DNA of 64,000 nt from Haematobia irritans. Its lineage: Eukaryota > Arthropoda > Insecta > Diptera > Muscidae. Under the pieces are notes generated by a model. It saw only the letters and a list, made by a program, of their open reading frames with translations, was not told where the DNA came from and did not search any database. Below, in pieces: positions 46,187-58,051 of this stretch. The translations under genes and the position numbers were made by a program. The DNA is taken from positions 270,004,070 to 270,068,069 of the forward strand of contig NC_134397.1 of NCBI RefSeq assembly GCF_050003625.1, written 5' to 3'. How positions within the stretch are numbered: position 1 is the stretch's first letter; every line of letters begins with the position of its first letter.

Positions 46187-46315
46187 TTTATTTTGAATTT
46201 ATTCTGATAATTGGTTGATAGTTTTGCTGCAAGTAGAGGATGCTGATGAGGAATGTGGTAATTCCGAAACGTGCGTCCATCCAACCATCTTGCAGTCTAT
46301 AGGGCTTTGCCCAAA
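46187..46315 (+). repeat. Module G, direct copy (partial)
   Basis: GAATTTATTCTGATAATTGG to TCTATAGGGCTTTGCCC matches the module in the 930-bp units and is inverted relative to 45919-46034, giving arms of about 117 bp with a loop of about 150 bp. Confidence 0.7.
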
Positions 46316-46329
46316 TAAGAAATAAAAAA

Positions 46330-47245
46330 AAAAAATATATATGGGAAACATTTAAATCTGAAGCAATTTTAAGGAAACTTCGCAAAAGTTTATTTATGAT
46401 TTATCGCTCGATATATATGTATTAGAAGTTTAGGAAAATTAGAGTCATTTTTACAACTTTTCGACTAAGCAGTGGCGATTTAACAAGGAAAATGTTGGTA
46501 TTTTGACCATTTTTGTCGAAATCAGAAAAACATATATATGGGAGCTATATCTAAATCTGAACCGATTTCAATCAAATTTGGCACACAATACTATATTACT
46601 AATTGTACTCCTAATATATGGGAGCTATATCTAAATCTGCACCGATTCCAATCAAATTTTGCACACTTGACTATACTACTAATTGTACTCCTAGTGTAAA
46701 ATTTCAACCAAATTCGGCCAAAAATCTGGCTTCTGGGGCCATATAAGTCCATATCGGGCGAAAGATATATGGGAGCTATATCTAAATCTGATCCGATTTC
46801 AATCAAATTTTGCACACTTGACTATACGACTAAGTGTTATGTTTGTACAAAATTTCAAGCACATCGGTATAAAACTCTGGCTGCTGGGTCCATATTAGTG
46901 CATATCGGGCGAAAGATATATATGGGAGCTATATCTAAATCTGAACCGATTTCTTCCAAAATTAATAGGGTTCTATTCTGACCCAAATTAGGAACATGTG
47001 CAAAATTTGAAGGCGATTGGACTTAAATTGCGACCTAGACTTTGATCACAAAAATGTGTTCACAGACAGAAGACGGACAGACGGACGGAACGACGGACAG
47101 ACGGACATGGTTATATCGACTCAGGGACGCTCAGGGTGGCATTATTGCCAAAGACACCATGTGTCTATCTCGTCTCCTTCTGGGTGTTACAAACATATGC
47201 ACTAACTTATACTACCCTGTTCCACAGTGTGGCGCAGGGTATAAA
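46330..47245 (+). mobile_element. Family B element, copy 2, 5'-truncated
   Basis: It lacks the AACAAGTA start and palindrome; the first clear family B text is AAACTTCGCAAAAGTTTATT, as at 22530. Units with ATATATGGGAGCTATATCTA follow, then a GACGGACAGACGGAC tract (47062-47110), GGTTATATCGACTCAGGG, CTCGTCTCCTTCTGGGTGTT and the complete 3' hairpin ACCCTGTTCCACAGTGTGGC followed by GCAGGGTATAAAAA. Confidence 0.75.
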
Positions 47246-47265
47246 AATTGAGAAAAAATAAAATA

Positions 47266-48853
47266 AAACAAGTATATACAGCAGTAAGTTCGGCCGGGCC
47301 GAACCTTAAATACCCACCACCATGAACCAAATATTAGGGTTTCCTTTGAAATTTCAAGAGGGCTTGAGGACTTGGGGACACTTCCCGAAGATAAATTTAA
47401 AGATTTCACCTATGAGGACTATATCAGATTCTGGATTTATAAGAACCATTTTTGTTTGAGTTTTAGGCATCATTAACATCTCTTGTATGTGTGCAAGAAA
47501 ATTACAAAATAACGTCTTGATTTGAAATCTTAAATCTGTCGAAGTAAAATCTGGAAATTTTACATTGAGTTTCAAGCAATTTTCATGATCAGTGCGCCTT
47601 CTATGCCCTCAAGAAGTGAAGTCGGTCTATATGGAGGCATTACCAAATGGACCGATAAAAACTTAATCCGATACACGTTTTTGTGAGTCTAAAATTCCAG
47701 AATATTTACAATTTCAGGCAAATCGGATAAAAACTACGGTTTCTAGAAACCCAAGGAGTTAAATCGGGAGATCGTTCTTATGGGGGCTATACTAAAATAT
47801 GGACCGATACTCACCGTTTTCGGCACACTTCTTTATGGGCCGAAAATACCTCTAGATTTCCAATTTCAGGCAAATTGGATAAAAACCTCAGATTCTAGAA
47901 GCCCAAGAAGTAAAATCGGGATATCGGTCTATATGGGGGTTATACCAAAACATGGACCGATACTCACCATTTGTGGCACACCTCTTTATGGACCTAAAAT
48001 ACCTATAAATTTCCAATTTCAGGCAAATTGTATATAAAGTACGGATTCTAGAAGCCCAAGAAGTAAAAACGGGAAATCGGTCTATATGGAGGCTATACCA
48101 AAATATGGACCGATACTCACCATTTTCGGCACACCTCTTTATGGTGCTAAAATACCTTTAGATTTCCAATTTCAGACAAATAGGATAAAAACTACGGTTT
48201 CTATAAGCCCAAGGCCCCAAATCGGGAGATCGTTTTATATGGGGACCATACCAAAACATGGGCCGATACTCACAATTTTTGGCACACGTATTTGTGGTCC
48301 TACAATACCCCTAGATTTCCAATTTCAGGTAAATTGAATAAAAACTGCGGTTTCAATAAGGCCAAGAAGTAAAAACGGGAGATCGGTCTATATGGGGGCT
48401 ATACCAAAACATGGACCGATACTCACCATTTTTGGCACACCTCTTTATGGTCATAAAATACCTCTAGATTTCAAATTTCAGGCAAATTGGATAAAAACTA
48501 CGATTTCTATAAGCCCAAGACCCCAAATCGTGTGGTCGGTTTATATGGGGACTATATCAAAACCTGGACCGATATATCCCATCTTCGAACTTGACCTGCC
48601 TGCAGACAAAAGACGAGTTTGTGCAAAATTTCAGCACGATTGCTTCATTATTGAAGACTGTAGCGTGATTACAACAGACAGACAGACAGACAGACAGACG
48701 GACAGACGGACATCGTTATATCGTCTTAGAATTTCTCCCTGATCAAGAATATATATACTTTGTATAGTCGGAAATCGATATTTCGATGTGTTACAAACGG
48801 AATGACAAACTTATTATACCCCCGTCACCATTCTATGGTGGTGGGTATAAAAA
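47266..48853 (+). mobile_element. Family A element, copy 3, complete (1.6 kb)
   Basis: It starts AAACAAGTATATACAGCAGT followed by TTCGGCCGGGCCGAA and AAATACCCACCACCATG. Five units at about 153-bp spacing (near 47923, 48075, 48229, 48382 and 48535) each carry ATCGGTYTATATGGGGGCTA and ATGGACCGATA. A CAGACAGACAGACAGACAGA tract follows (48674-48712), then the core ATCGTCTTAGAATTTCTCCC and ATATATATACTTTGTATAG, then the hairpin TATACCCCCGTCACCATTCT followed by ATGGTGGTGGGTATA. Both ends and all modules are present, so this is the reference copy for the family. The 83-116-codon frames are repeat phases, not genes. Confidence 0.8.
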
Positions 48854-49585
48854 TCCCTTAGATATAAATTTGTCTATAGAAGTAAAATTTTGAGAAATTT
48901 TTTTGGACATAACATTTGAAAAAAAATCCTTTAGATATAAATTTTTGAAAAAATTTTCTATAGAAATAAAGTTTTGAAAATATTTTCTATAGAAAAAAAA
49001 ATTTTTTGACAAAATTTTCTATAGGAACAAATTTTTGAGAAATTTTTCTATTGTTGAAAATGTTGAAAAAATTTTCTATAGAAATAAAATATTGAGAACA
49101 TTTTATATAAAAATAAACTTTTGAGAAAAATTTCTAAAGAAATAAAATGTTGAGAAATTGTCTATATAGAAATAAAATTTTGACAAAAATTTCTATAGAA
49201 ACAAAATTTTGAGAAAAAATTCTATAGAAATAAACATTTGAGAAAATTTTCTATAGAAATAAAATTTTTAGGGAATTTCACTATAGAAATAAAATATAGA
49301 ATTTTGCTAAAAAAATAAAATTTTGAGAAAATTTTCTGTAGAAATACAATTTTAAGAAAATTTTGCATTATTAGCTCCACCAAGAGACGAGTCGCAGCTA
49401 GAACTCGTTGTTGACAGTAATAAAGGTCACAAAATCCCTTAGAATTTTGAAAAATGTTCTATAGAAATAAAATTTTGAAAAAAATTTTCTACAGAAAATA
49501 AATTTTAAGAAAATGTTCTATAGTAATAAAAGTTTGCAAACAAAATTTCTATATATAAATAAAATTTTGAGAAAATTATCAATAG
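48854..49585 (+). repeat. Family F minisatellite element, continuation
   Basis: CCCTTAGATATAAATTTGTC restarts the pattern left at 45905 (compare TCCTTTAGATATAAATTTTT), and units continue to about 49585. A non-F patch at 49368-49450 (CATTATTAGCTCCACCAAGA) is a partial copy of 50168-50310. Confidence 0.6.
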
Positions 49586-50782
49586 GTCTAAAATTTTATT
49601 TTATATTTCAATATCTTTAAAAATTTAAATTTTCGTGTTATTTCATATTACCAAAGTTCAATGTGAGTAAGTTCCCTCTTTTTGTAAAAGTAGCAATTTT
49701 CACTTGTTGGTGCAAGCTTAAATCGATAAAATATGTCAAAATTTGACACATTTACAATTCAAGAGTATTTATACACCAAAAAATTGTCGCCAATAGGAGA
49801 GATCATTCATTCATTCGAAGAAAAACAAAAAAAAAACATTTTTGTCATACTAACCTCAAAGACAAAAACTTAAATATATTTGGTAGATTATGGTAAACTT
49901 TTCTTCAAAATTTTGGTAAATTATTTTTGGCATGAGGGGCAACAGTGAATACAATCATTTTTGCAGTGCGTGGTGATCTTATAGCCCGGTTAAAAATCTC
50001 ACACTTTGGCCATGTTAATTACACTCTTTTGCATTCCTTTATGTCCATCAAGGTCACGTAATGCAGTTTGTCGGTCATTAGTTTTATCGCCAATAATTAA
50101 CCGACAAAGTTAAATATTCATGGTCATAATTATGAGTCGTGATTTTATGCCAGGCAATAAATAAGTCTATATTAGCTCCGCCAAGAGACCAGCCACAGCT
50201 AGAACACTTCAAAATCTTGATAGTATTATTGCTGTCGAAAGGATTTGGCTTATTGCTGGTATTTAAATCTTCTTTGTTGGCAGTAATAAAGGCCAAAGAA
50301 TTCCTTAGAATAAACTAAGAAAAGGGTAAATGTTAAGATAATGACTTTCCGGTTAAGAGGCTCTCGCTGTTTATCCTTTTTATACGAAAGAATACACGTG
50401 TCCACGAGGGATTTTTAAAGAAAACTCGTGGCATGAAATTATTAGCTTGCGGAGTTTCTTGGTGTCATCTTCGGTTTGATATAATCCTTTTGGTATAATT
50501 TTGAAACAATAAAGAATTTCATACAACTATTGGTGTGTTTAATTGCCATTTAAAAGCTTAGTGTAATTTCATAGAGCTTTTATGAGGGGCAAATAAAGAG
50601 CTTGCTGACCCTAATCATTCAGTTCTAATTAAGCCACAGATATTAAAACAAACCTTTGCTTAATAAAAAGTGACATGAAAGCAAAGTACGATTCAAGCAA
50701 ATTTGAGGTATTTATTATTCTATCTTTTAAACCAACAACTTTATATGATTACCCAGGCTATTTAGTTCATGGTGATATCACT
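49586..50782. other. Spacer with a duplicated fragment and an unassigned ORF
   Basis: 50168-50310 (TATTAGCTCCGCCAAGAGAC, GGCAGTAATAAAGGCCAAAG) is the longer source-like form of the patch at 49368-49450, which lacks about 65 bp in the middle. A minus-strand open frame at 50084-50296 encodes KCSSCGWSLGGANIDLFIAW and YDHEYLTLSVNYWR; I do not recognise it. In the shorter copy the same frame is broken by a stop. The remaining sequence is unassigned. Confidence 0.4.
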
Positions 50783-51949
50783 TTTTATACCCTAAACCAC
50801 ATAGTGGTCAGGGTATAATAAGTTTGATCGGCCAAAAAATGTGCTTACAGAAATATTGATTTTAGACCCCATAAAATATAGAATCACCTCCTGAGTCGAT
50901 CTAGCGCTTGGTGTCCGTCCGTCCGTCCGTCTGTCCATGTATTTGTTGTTCACAGGATTCCGGTCGCAATTATTAACCGATTTTGATGAAAATTGGTACA
51001 GGGAGTTTTTTGGGCACAAGGACGAACGCTATTGAATTTGGAAGAAATCGGATCAAATTTAGATATAGCTCCCATATATATGTATCGCCCGATTTCGACA
51101 AATGGGGTCACTTTGCGCGTTTTTTCAAACGGATCGTCACCAAAGTTGCCAAAAGGTAATCTTTACCATCGCCCTTCAAGTCTGCAAAATTTTATCCAAA
51201 TCGGTTCAGATTTAGATATAGCTTCCATATATATGTATCGCCCGATTTTCCCAAATTTGGCCACAAAACCTTTATTTATCAACCGATCTTACTCAAAGTT
51301 GGCTAAATATAATCTCCTATAGCACTAACTATATGCGCAAAAAATCATCGCAATCGGTTCAGATTTAGCTATAGCTTCCATATATATGTACCGCCCGATT
51401 TTTCTAAATTTGCCAATAAAACCCTTATTTATAGACCGATCTTACCCAAATTTGGCTAAATGTAGTCTTCTATAGCACTAACTATATGTGCAAAAAATCG
51501 TCGAAATCGGTTCAGATTTAGATATAGCTCCCATATATGTATCGCCCGATTTTGAAAAATTCGCCCTTATAACCTTATGTTTGACCATACAGGCCTCATT
51601 TCGTAACTGATCTTACTCAAATCTTGCACGAGGTAACCTTTTGTGGTATTAATCAAACCCGCAAAATATTATGCAAATTGGTTCAGATTTAGATATAGCT
51701 TCCATATATATATGCATCGCTCGATTTTCCCAAATTTGGCCATAGTACTCTTATTTATTAACCAATGTTGCTCAAATTTTGATGCACTAGCCGATCGTAC
51801 TTATACGTACTTGTAGCTCTTACATACGAATATTGCTCGATTTTTACAAATTTGTATTTATTACCCACACTAATTTAACGATTTTCTCTTTTTTAATAAT
51901 GCGCTCAATATTAGTGGCATACTAACTCCGTAGGCGCAATATCAACACA

Positions 51950-52605
51950 GCTAGTACGGGAAATTCCCTATATGTAGGGTTTTTCTAATATTTTCTAATA
52001 TGTAGGGACGTAGGGCCACAATGTAGGAACATTTTCACTCAACATAATTTGTAATAATTTTTACATTTTGGTGGCTCTATAGGAGGAAATTAGAAGCCGG
52101 CAAGGCTTGATCTTTAACAATGTGTGGTAAACTTTATTCCTGTAGAAAATTTTGTCAACATTTTATTTCTATAGAAATTTTTTTCAAAATATTATTTCTA
52201 TAAAAATTTTCTCAAAATTTTATTTCTGTTGAATTTTTCCTCAAAATTTTATTTCTATAGAATTTATTGTCAAAATTTTATTTCTATAGAAAAATTTCTC
52301 ACACAAATTTGTTTATAGAAACTTTTCCAAAATTTTATTTTTATAGAGATTTAACAAAAAAGATTACTAATTTGGGTAGAATTCTACCAACTGTGGCAAC
52401 CGTGGTGGTAATACAAATTTATATTCTAAGTTATATACGTTTCATATTCATGTTTTAAGATTATAAAGTACTTAGAACCATTTTTGTTTTGTAAAATTTT
52501 TTAAATCTAACGAAAAATATTGTAGGGAAAATTGTTTGGGAACGTATGGGAAAGTAGGGAACTTTTTTTGTCCTTGTAGGGTAAACCGAACATTTTCCCT
52601 GGCAA
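51950..52605. mobile_element. Possible hAT-like insertion containing family F
   Basis: Inside family D copy 3, ATGTAGGG/TGTAGGGACGTAGGG phrases on the left (51980-52030) and TTGTAGGGTAAACCGAAC with CCCTGGCAAC on the right differ from D. Read inward from the right, GCCAGGGAAAATGTTCGG loosely parallels GCTAGTACGGGAAATTCCC on the left. No target duplication could be confirmed. A family F copy occupies the middle. Confidence 0.35.
52130..52402 (-). repeat. Family F minisatellite element, copy 5
   Basis: Units of ATTTTATTTCTATAGAAA run up to the family terminus GGTAGAATTCTACCAACTGT followed by GGCAACCG. Confidence 0.68.
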
Positions 52606-52806
52606 CATTTACTATGAGCTATAGTCAGATTGACACAAAGCACCCATAGACATGTACCCCTTAATTTTCTTAAATATGCAACTGCGGTTTATCTCCCAGA
52701 CCTATATGTTACCCCACAAATGCTTATGATTACTAATTCTGTAATGGTGGTTTAGGGTATGATATAGTCGGCCCCGCCCGACTTTCTACTGTACTTACTT
52801 GTTTTT

Positions 52807-53277
52807 CTTATCGATTCATTTCTATGCTATGTGCACTGGGAAACAGTGTTACCATTGAGGTACTTTTGTGACACATTTCCGATTATTTTGGCAATTGTTG
52901 TCACATTTTTATCGTATTGTGCCACCTTTTCATTAATTCCTCTTATACTGTAATATAATTTGTTGATTTAGGTCCCAAATTTCGGATAATACATGTAATC
53001 TGTGCTTTAATATGAAAATTAGTTGAATTGTAAGGATATTGTAATTTATTTTTGTATTTTATTTTCATTAAAAAATAGTTTTTGTAAACTATTTTATTAT
53101 GGAAAATAGAATTTTTACACGGGATGTGCCCACGCACGCGCGGCGACCTCAGTGATTCTCCTCTATTAGATACAGTGTTGCCACTATTTTTCTGGTTCTT
53201 GTCTCCAAATCCCCAATCTAAATTCCCCCACAAAAATTCCCTATACATTTCTGAAAAACTTTTATATAAAATAAACA
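52807..53277. other. Remnants of hAT-like elements
   Basis: 53172-53250 (CAGTGTTGCCACTATTTTTC, TTGTCTCCAAATCCCC) is the reverse complement of the right end of the element at 63124-64000. 52930-52960 resembles 31720-31760. CAGTGTTACCATTGAGGTAC at 52853 may be another decayed terminus. No gene. Confidence 0.5.
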
Positions 53278-53300
53278 AATATGGAAAGTCTAAAGTCGTG

Positions 53301-54256
53301 CGGAGCCCACTATATTATACCCTGCACCAATTTGTAGATCTACATTTTCGAAACCATATCAAATGGATGCCCGCCTTGCATACACAAGGTCGTGCATAGT
53401 TACTATATTAATTCTACTCCCTGTGCAAAGTTTCATGTAAATCGGAGTAAAGCTTTGGCCTCTGTTATTATATGAGTGTAAATCGTGCGAAAAATATATA
53501 TGGGGGTTATATAAATCGTGCGAAAAATATATATGGGGGTTATATCTAAATCTGACCCGATTTCAACCAAATTTGGAATGCTAATTCTACTTCCTGTGTA
53601 AAGTTTCAACTAAATCAAAGTACAACTTTGGCCTATATAGTCATATTCGGGGTATTGATTGGGCTGACCAGTAGGGGCATCAAGGTAGTGGCACACGCGA
53701 ATGACATTGTGATAATGGTATCGGGGAAATTCCTGGACTCTATTTCGGATGTGCTGAGCGGGTCTTTGCAGTATCTTGCGGAGCCCACTATATTATACCC
53801 TGCACCAATTTGTAGATCTACATTTTCGAAACCATATCAAATGGATGCCCGCCTTGCATACACAAGGTCGTGTATAGTTACTATGTTAATTCTACTCCCT
53901 GTGCAAAGTTTCATGTAAATCGGAGTAAAGCTTTGGCCTCTGTTATTATATGAGTGTAAATCGTGCGAAAAATATATATGGGGGTTATATCTAAATCTGA
54001 CCCGATTTCAACCAAATTTGGAATGCTAATTCTACTTCCTGTGTAAAGTTTCAAGTAAATCAAAGTACAACTTTGGCCTATATAGGCATATTCGAGGTAT
54101 TGATTGGGCTGACCAGTAGGGGCATCAAGGTAGTGGCATACGCGAATGACATTGTGATAATGGTATCGGGAAAATTCCTGGACTCTATTTCGGATGTGCT
54201 GAGCGGGTCTTTGCAGTATCTTTCGGAGTGGACACTAGGATGCGGATAAGGGGTGA
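53301..54256 (+). repeat. 478-bp tandem duplication across a B/LINE junction
   Basis: CGGAGCCCACTATATTATAC at 53301 recurs at 53779. Both copies run from family B into LINE text (GGGGCATCAAGGTAGTGGCA). The first copy breaks off at GCAGTATCTTGCGGAG and jumps back to the B start, where the second continues GCAGTATCTTTCGGAGTGG. The breakpoint shares CGGAG. The first copy also has an extra 35-bp repeat of ATATAAATCGTGCGAAAAAT-type text. Confidence 0.88.
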
Positions 54257-55880
54257 ACCTTAGAAAGACGGAGCTGGTACTGTTCACCAGGAGGAGAAAG
54301 GTTGTCGGTTACAAGTCGCCTGAATTCCAGGGCACGAAGCTGATCCTCTCGAAATCAGCAAGGTACCTGGGAGTTATTTTGGATTTCCAACTAAAGTGGA
54401 TGGAGAATACAGCGGATCGCATAAAGAGGGCCTATGCGGCATTATACTCGTGCCAGAAATTGGTCGGGCAGAGATGGGGAATGAGGCCTTCACTTTTTGG
54501 CTGGCCACAGGTCTTACCGCGGTTGTAAGACCTGTGGCCACATATGGTTGTCATGTTTGGTGGACAATCGTGAACCACCAAAATCATATATCGAGAATAA
54601 ATAGGATAAAGAGGACTGCACTTATTTATATGACAGGTGCTATGAGGACCACAGCCTCTGCCGCTTTGGAGCTACTGATGGGAGTTATCCCACTCGATTT
54701 ACACGTAAGGAAGACGGCGGAACTGGCACTTCTGAGACTTAAGCTTGAACACGCTGGATAGGACAGCCTGCAGGCATACTGAGATTATGGCCGGGCAGTA
54801 TAGAGAGACGGACCATATGGTCACGGAGCATGTTTATCATAACAAACCGACATACATTATACCAAGTATAGAGGAGTTGGAAGACAGGAGGATATCCTTA
54901 GGAACCGTGAACAAGTATACGGACGGGTCAAAGATGGGGGAAGGAACGGTCAGCGGAATCTATTGCAGTGAACTAGAAATAAGGGAGTCTTAACATACAC
55001 GATGGCTAGTGATTGCAGTATTTTTCAGGCCAAGATTTCTGCGATCACAAAGGCTGCTGAGTCGTTGATGAGTCCGTTATTCAGAAGCGATATCAGCTTC
55101 TTCATCGACAGTCAGGCATCTATAAAGGCATTGTGCAGTGCTGACATAAGGTCTAAGGTAGTCAGCCGCTGTCGTAGAGAACTCAAGGTTCTCACTGAAC
55201 AGCACAATATAACTCTGTGCTGGGTACTGGGATAATAGGAAATGAGGAAGCGGATGTGCTGGCTAAGGAGGGCGCTCGTGGAACGTCCTAGCGGACGTTT
55301 TTCCTCCACTATCTTCTTATCATTACAGGGTAGAGGTCAAATATGACGAACTATGGCGAACACGCTCGGTTTCATCGGATGGTTGCGAGCAAACCAAGTT
55401 GATATGGGACGAAAAGAAACGTAGGAACGCGAAATTTTGATGTCGATGAACAGAGAAGAATTGCCGCCACTGATTGGTATCATAACAGGACTTAGCGCAC
55501 TTGGGAAACACATAGTAAGAATAGGACTTAAAGACGATGATATCTGTAGATGGTGCCTGGACCCGGAAGTTATGGAGGACTCGTACCACTTCCTGTGCCA
55601 GTGTCCAGCTTTATCCTTTAGAAGAAACAAGATACTGGGCTCCTTTTTCTTTCAGGCTCTCACTGATCTGCGGGCGTGCAGCTTAAGGAACATACTTGCA
55701 TTCATAAGGGCCTCTGGTTGGTTGTTCTGAGATTTCTTTCAAAGAGAACGAGCAGGAGGAAGCTCTGGGACAAAGCGGAAAGATCACATCGAGGAATCAA
55801 AAAGGACCTGTACTGGTCTAAGTGGACATCAATTTCAACAAAAAATTTATGTCATCCTCTACAACCTAACCTATATCCTT
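53650..55880 (+). pseudogene. RNase H-type LINE fragment (RT plus RNase H)
   Basis: The frames encode the end of a reverse transcriptase (LTSRGIKVVAYANDIVIMVS, in which the catalytic YADD is YAND; VNLRKTELVLFTRRRKVVGY; ARYLGVILDFQLKWMENTAD). A connection region (VVRPVATYGCHVWWTIVN, ALELLMGVIPLDLHVRKTAE) and an RNase H domain follow (VNKYTDGSKMGEGT; FQAKISAITKAAESL; FFIDSQASIKAL; HNITLCWVLG). A C-terminal CRWCLDPEVMEDSYHFLCQC zinc-knuckle-like segment comes last. Several stops and frameshifts and the Asp-to-Asn change make it dead. RNase H places it in the I/LOA-type group; the exact clade is unclear. The 5' endonuclease part is missing. The 3' end reads CTACAACCTAACCTATATCC. Confidence 0.88.
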
Positions 55881-56185
55881 TTGATTTCTTCCAAAAGGCT
55901 TCTGTTCTGACCCAAGACAGAAACTTGTGCCAAATTTCAAGTCGTTTAGACTAAAACTGCGACCTGGACTTTGATCACAAAAATGCGTTCACAGAAAATG
56001 TGTTGACTATATCGACTCAAGTCGTTTGGACTAAAACTGCGATTTGGACTTTGATCACAAAAATGTGTTCACAAACAGACGGACATGACTATATCGACTC
56101 AGGGGGCGGTTCTTGTCAACACTCCTTCTGGATGTTGCAAACATTGCAAACTAACTTCCGGAGTGTGGCCCAGGGTATAAAAAGT

Positions 56186-57346
56186 TAGAATTAAATAATT
56201 TGTTTTTAAATGTAGATCCTCACTAACATAGCCATCATTTTATCTCCATTTCATATAAAACCATTCCATGAAATTTAATATTTTGCGTATACCTAACCTA
56301 ATCATCCTTTATGCTACAGATGTAGTGGTAAACACATCATACCCCCATCTAATGATGAAGGGTATAAAAATTAATTAATTTTTTTAAAATTGCTTTTTAA
56401 GTCTTCAATTGTATAAACAACGATGCTCTGGATGATATCTGTACTGTATGTTGCTCGATGATGTTTCTGTGTTCCCAGATATACGCATTCGAAATTAAAA
56501 GAATTTTTCGTTTGCTCTCATGTCTTGCATATCAATGGTCAATTGTCCAAAAAAACTAGGTTACCATTGAAGCAACAATTTTTTTTTTTTTTGACAATGT
56601 CAACGAAATGAAATCGAACTAGGTTTTTTGCACTCTAAAGATGTGGCAGAATGTCTTTTAGCCTCTTTACCATTACTAAAACATATTGACCTTTCTTTTC
56701 TGCGTATGCATGGCTCATTGAGAAATTCCATTCCGTTCGGTTTCTTTGGCTTGGTCATTTCCATTTTGGAAATTGGTTTGTGACACACGAACAAATATCA
56801 TTATCACAAGTGATGCGCAACACATTTAATGAAAATGTGATTGAGGGACTATGAATCTGGGCTACGAACAAAAGATATGACCTTGTGGCAGGCAAACACA
56901 TTGATAAAGACGCATCATGAGTGAATGAATTTGGTAAATACGTTGGTTTTTTTATGTCATTTAATGTCAACTACAAAAAAAAAACTGGGTCTTCTGCGTT
57001 TTTGCTTTATTCAAGGGTAATTTAAAGTTTAAACATTGGAAAAAACAGGAGAGACACCAGTATGTCTAGAAAGTTTAATATTTCATTTAATTTGAGTGTC
57101 GCTTGGAACTACCCTAATATAATTTGTTATTGGAGAGAAAATAATAATAATAATAAAAACAAAAAACCGAACAATTATAAGTTTTCCGTTGTAGTGTGTT
57201 GTACTTAGTATTTGAGATGGACAAAGTAAGAGTTCTTTCTTCGTTCACTTCTGATGCAGTTACAGGAATAGCCATTGTACTTGCAGCTTGCAAAGTTCTT
57301 CGAGTTTGAGTTATAAAAGCAGGACAAATATTTACAAAATAAATGA
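56186..57346. other. Unassigned 1.1 kb
   Basis: 56330-56366 (CATCATACCCCCATCTAATG then ATGAAGGGTATAAAAATT) looks like another 3' hairpin of the A-D superfamily without its body. A 14-T run lies near 56579-56593. The minus-strand frame at 57114-57362 contains AIPVTASEVNEERTL, faintly like a hAT C-terminus but not convincing. Nothing else was recognised. Confidence 0.45.
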
Positions 57347-58051
57347 TTATACCCTTCACCACTACTGTGGTACAGGTTATAATAAGTTTGTGGATTTTTA
57401 TGTAACGCCAAGAAGGAAAAGTCGGAGACCAATCGTTTAGTACACCGATCGTCTTAGAATTAAATTCTGAGTCGATTTAGCGATGTCCGTCCGTCTGTCT
57501 GTTCATGTATTTTTGTGCGCAAAGTACAGGTTGCAGTTTAAGTCCGATCGTCTTCAAATTTGGCATAGGGTCGTTTTTTGGAGCAAAGACAATCAGATTT
57601 AGATATAGCTGTCATATATATTTATCCCCGATCTGGTAATAATTGACGTGTTTATCAACCGATGTTCTTCAAATTCAGTACATCCGAATATTTTATGAGT
57701 CTCGAAAAACTTTCAAAATATCAGCCAAATCGGTTCAGATTTAGATATAGCTCCCATATATATCTTTCGTCCGATTTAGACTCTTATGGTAACAGAGGCC
57801 AAAGTTTACTACCGATTTTCGTGAAATTTTACACAGAGAGTAGAATTGACATTCTACCAATGCTTTGTAAATTTGGTTGAAATCGGTTTAGATTTAGATA
57901 TAGCTCCCATATATATCTTTCGTCCGATGTGCACTTATATGACCTCAAAAGCCAGTGTTTTGCCCTGACTTGCTTCAAATTTTGCACGAGAGATGCGTTA
58001 AGTTGTCGTTATGTGTGTCTAATTTGGTTAAAATCGCTTCAGATTTCGATG
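57347..58051 (-). mobile_element. Family D element, copy 4, truncated
   Basis: The 3' hairpin (plus strand TATACCCTTCACCACTACTG, then TGGTACAGGTTATAATAAGT), the GTCCGTCCGTCTGTCTG tract (57486-57502) and two or three units with ATATAGCTCCCATATATATC are present. The 5' half is lost at AGATTTCGATGG, where unrelated sequence begins. Confidence 0.72.

Larger units (their letters stand above)
50783..52806 (-). mobile_element. Family D element, copy 3, with insertion
   Basis: On the minus strand it begins AACAAGTAAGTACAGTAG, then the palindrome GTCGGGCGGGGCCGAC and CATACCCTAAACCACC. It ends with the hairpin TATACCCTGACCACTATGTG followed by GTTTAGGGTATAAAAA. Five or more units carry ATATATGGGAGCTATATCTA or a close variant, and a GTCCGTCCGTCCGTCTGTCC tract lies at 50912-50937. 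The segment at about 51950-52605 is foreign (see below). Both ends are present. Confidence 0.75.
53278..56185 (+). mobile_element. Family B element, copy 3, disrupted by a LINE
   Basis: The left part (ATATGGAAAGTCTAAAGTCG, palindrome degraded, TATTATACCCTGCACC) is followed by units with ATATATGGGGGTTATATCTA. At about 53650 it changes to LINE coding sequence, and at about 55882 (GATTTCTTCCAAAA) it returns to family B text, with TTTGATCACAAAAATGTGTT, a short ACAGACGGACATG tract and a degraded terminal hairpin ending CCAGGGTATAAAAAG. A 478-bp tandem duplication covers the left junction. CAAGTCGTTTRGACTAAAAC is also doubled near 55940 and 56018. Confidence 0.72.

Noticed and set aside
57114..57362. 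hAT transposase C-terminus (AIPVTASEVNEERTL)
   Set aside because: The match is short, the spacing to ER is wrong and the F-S that should follow is absent. No hAT termini were found around it.
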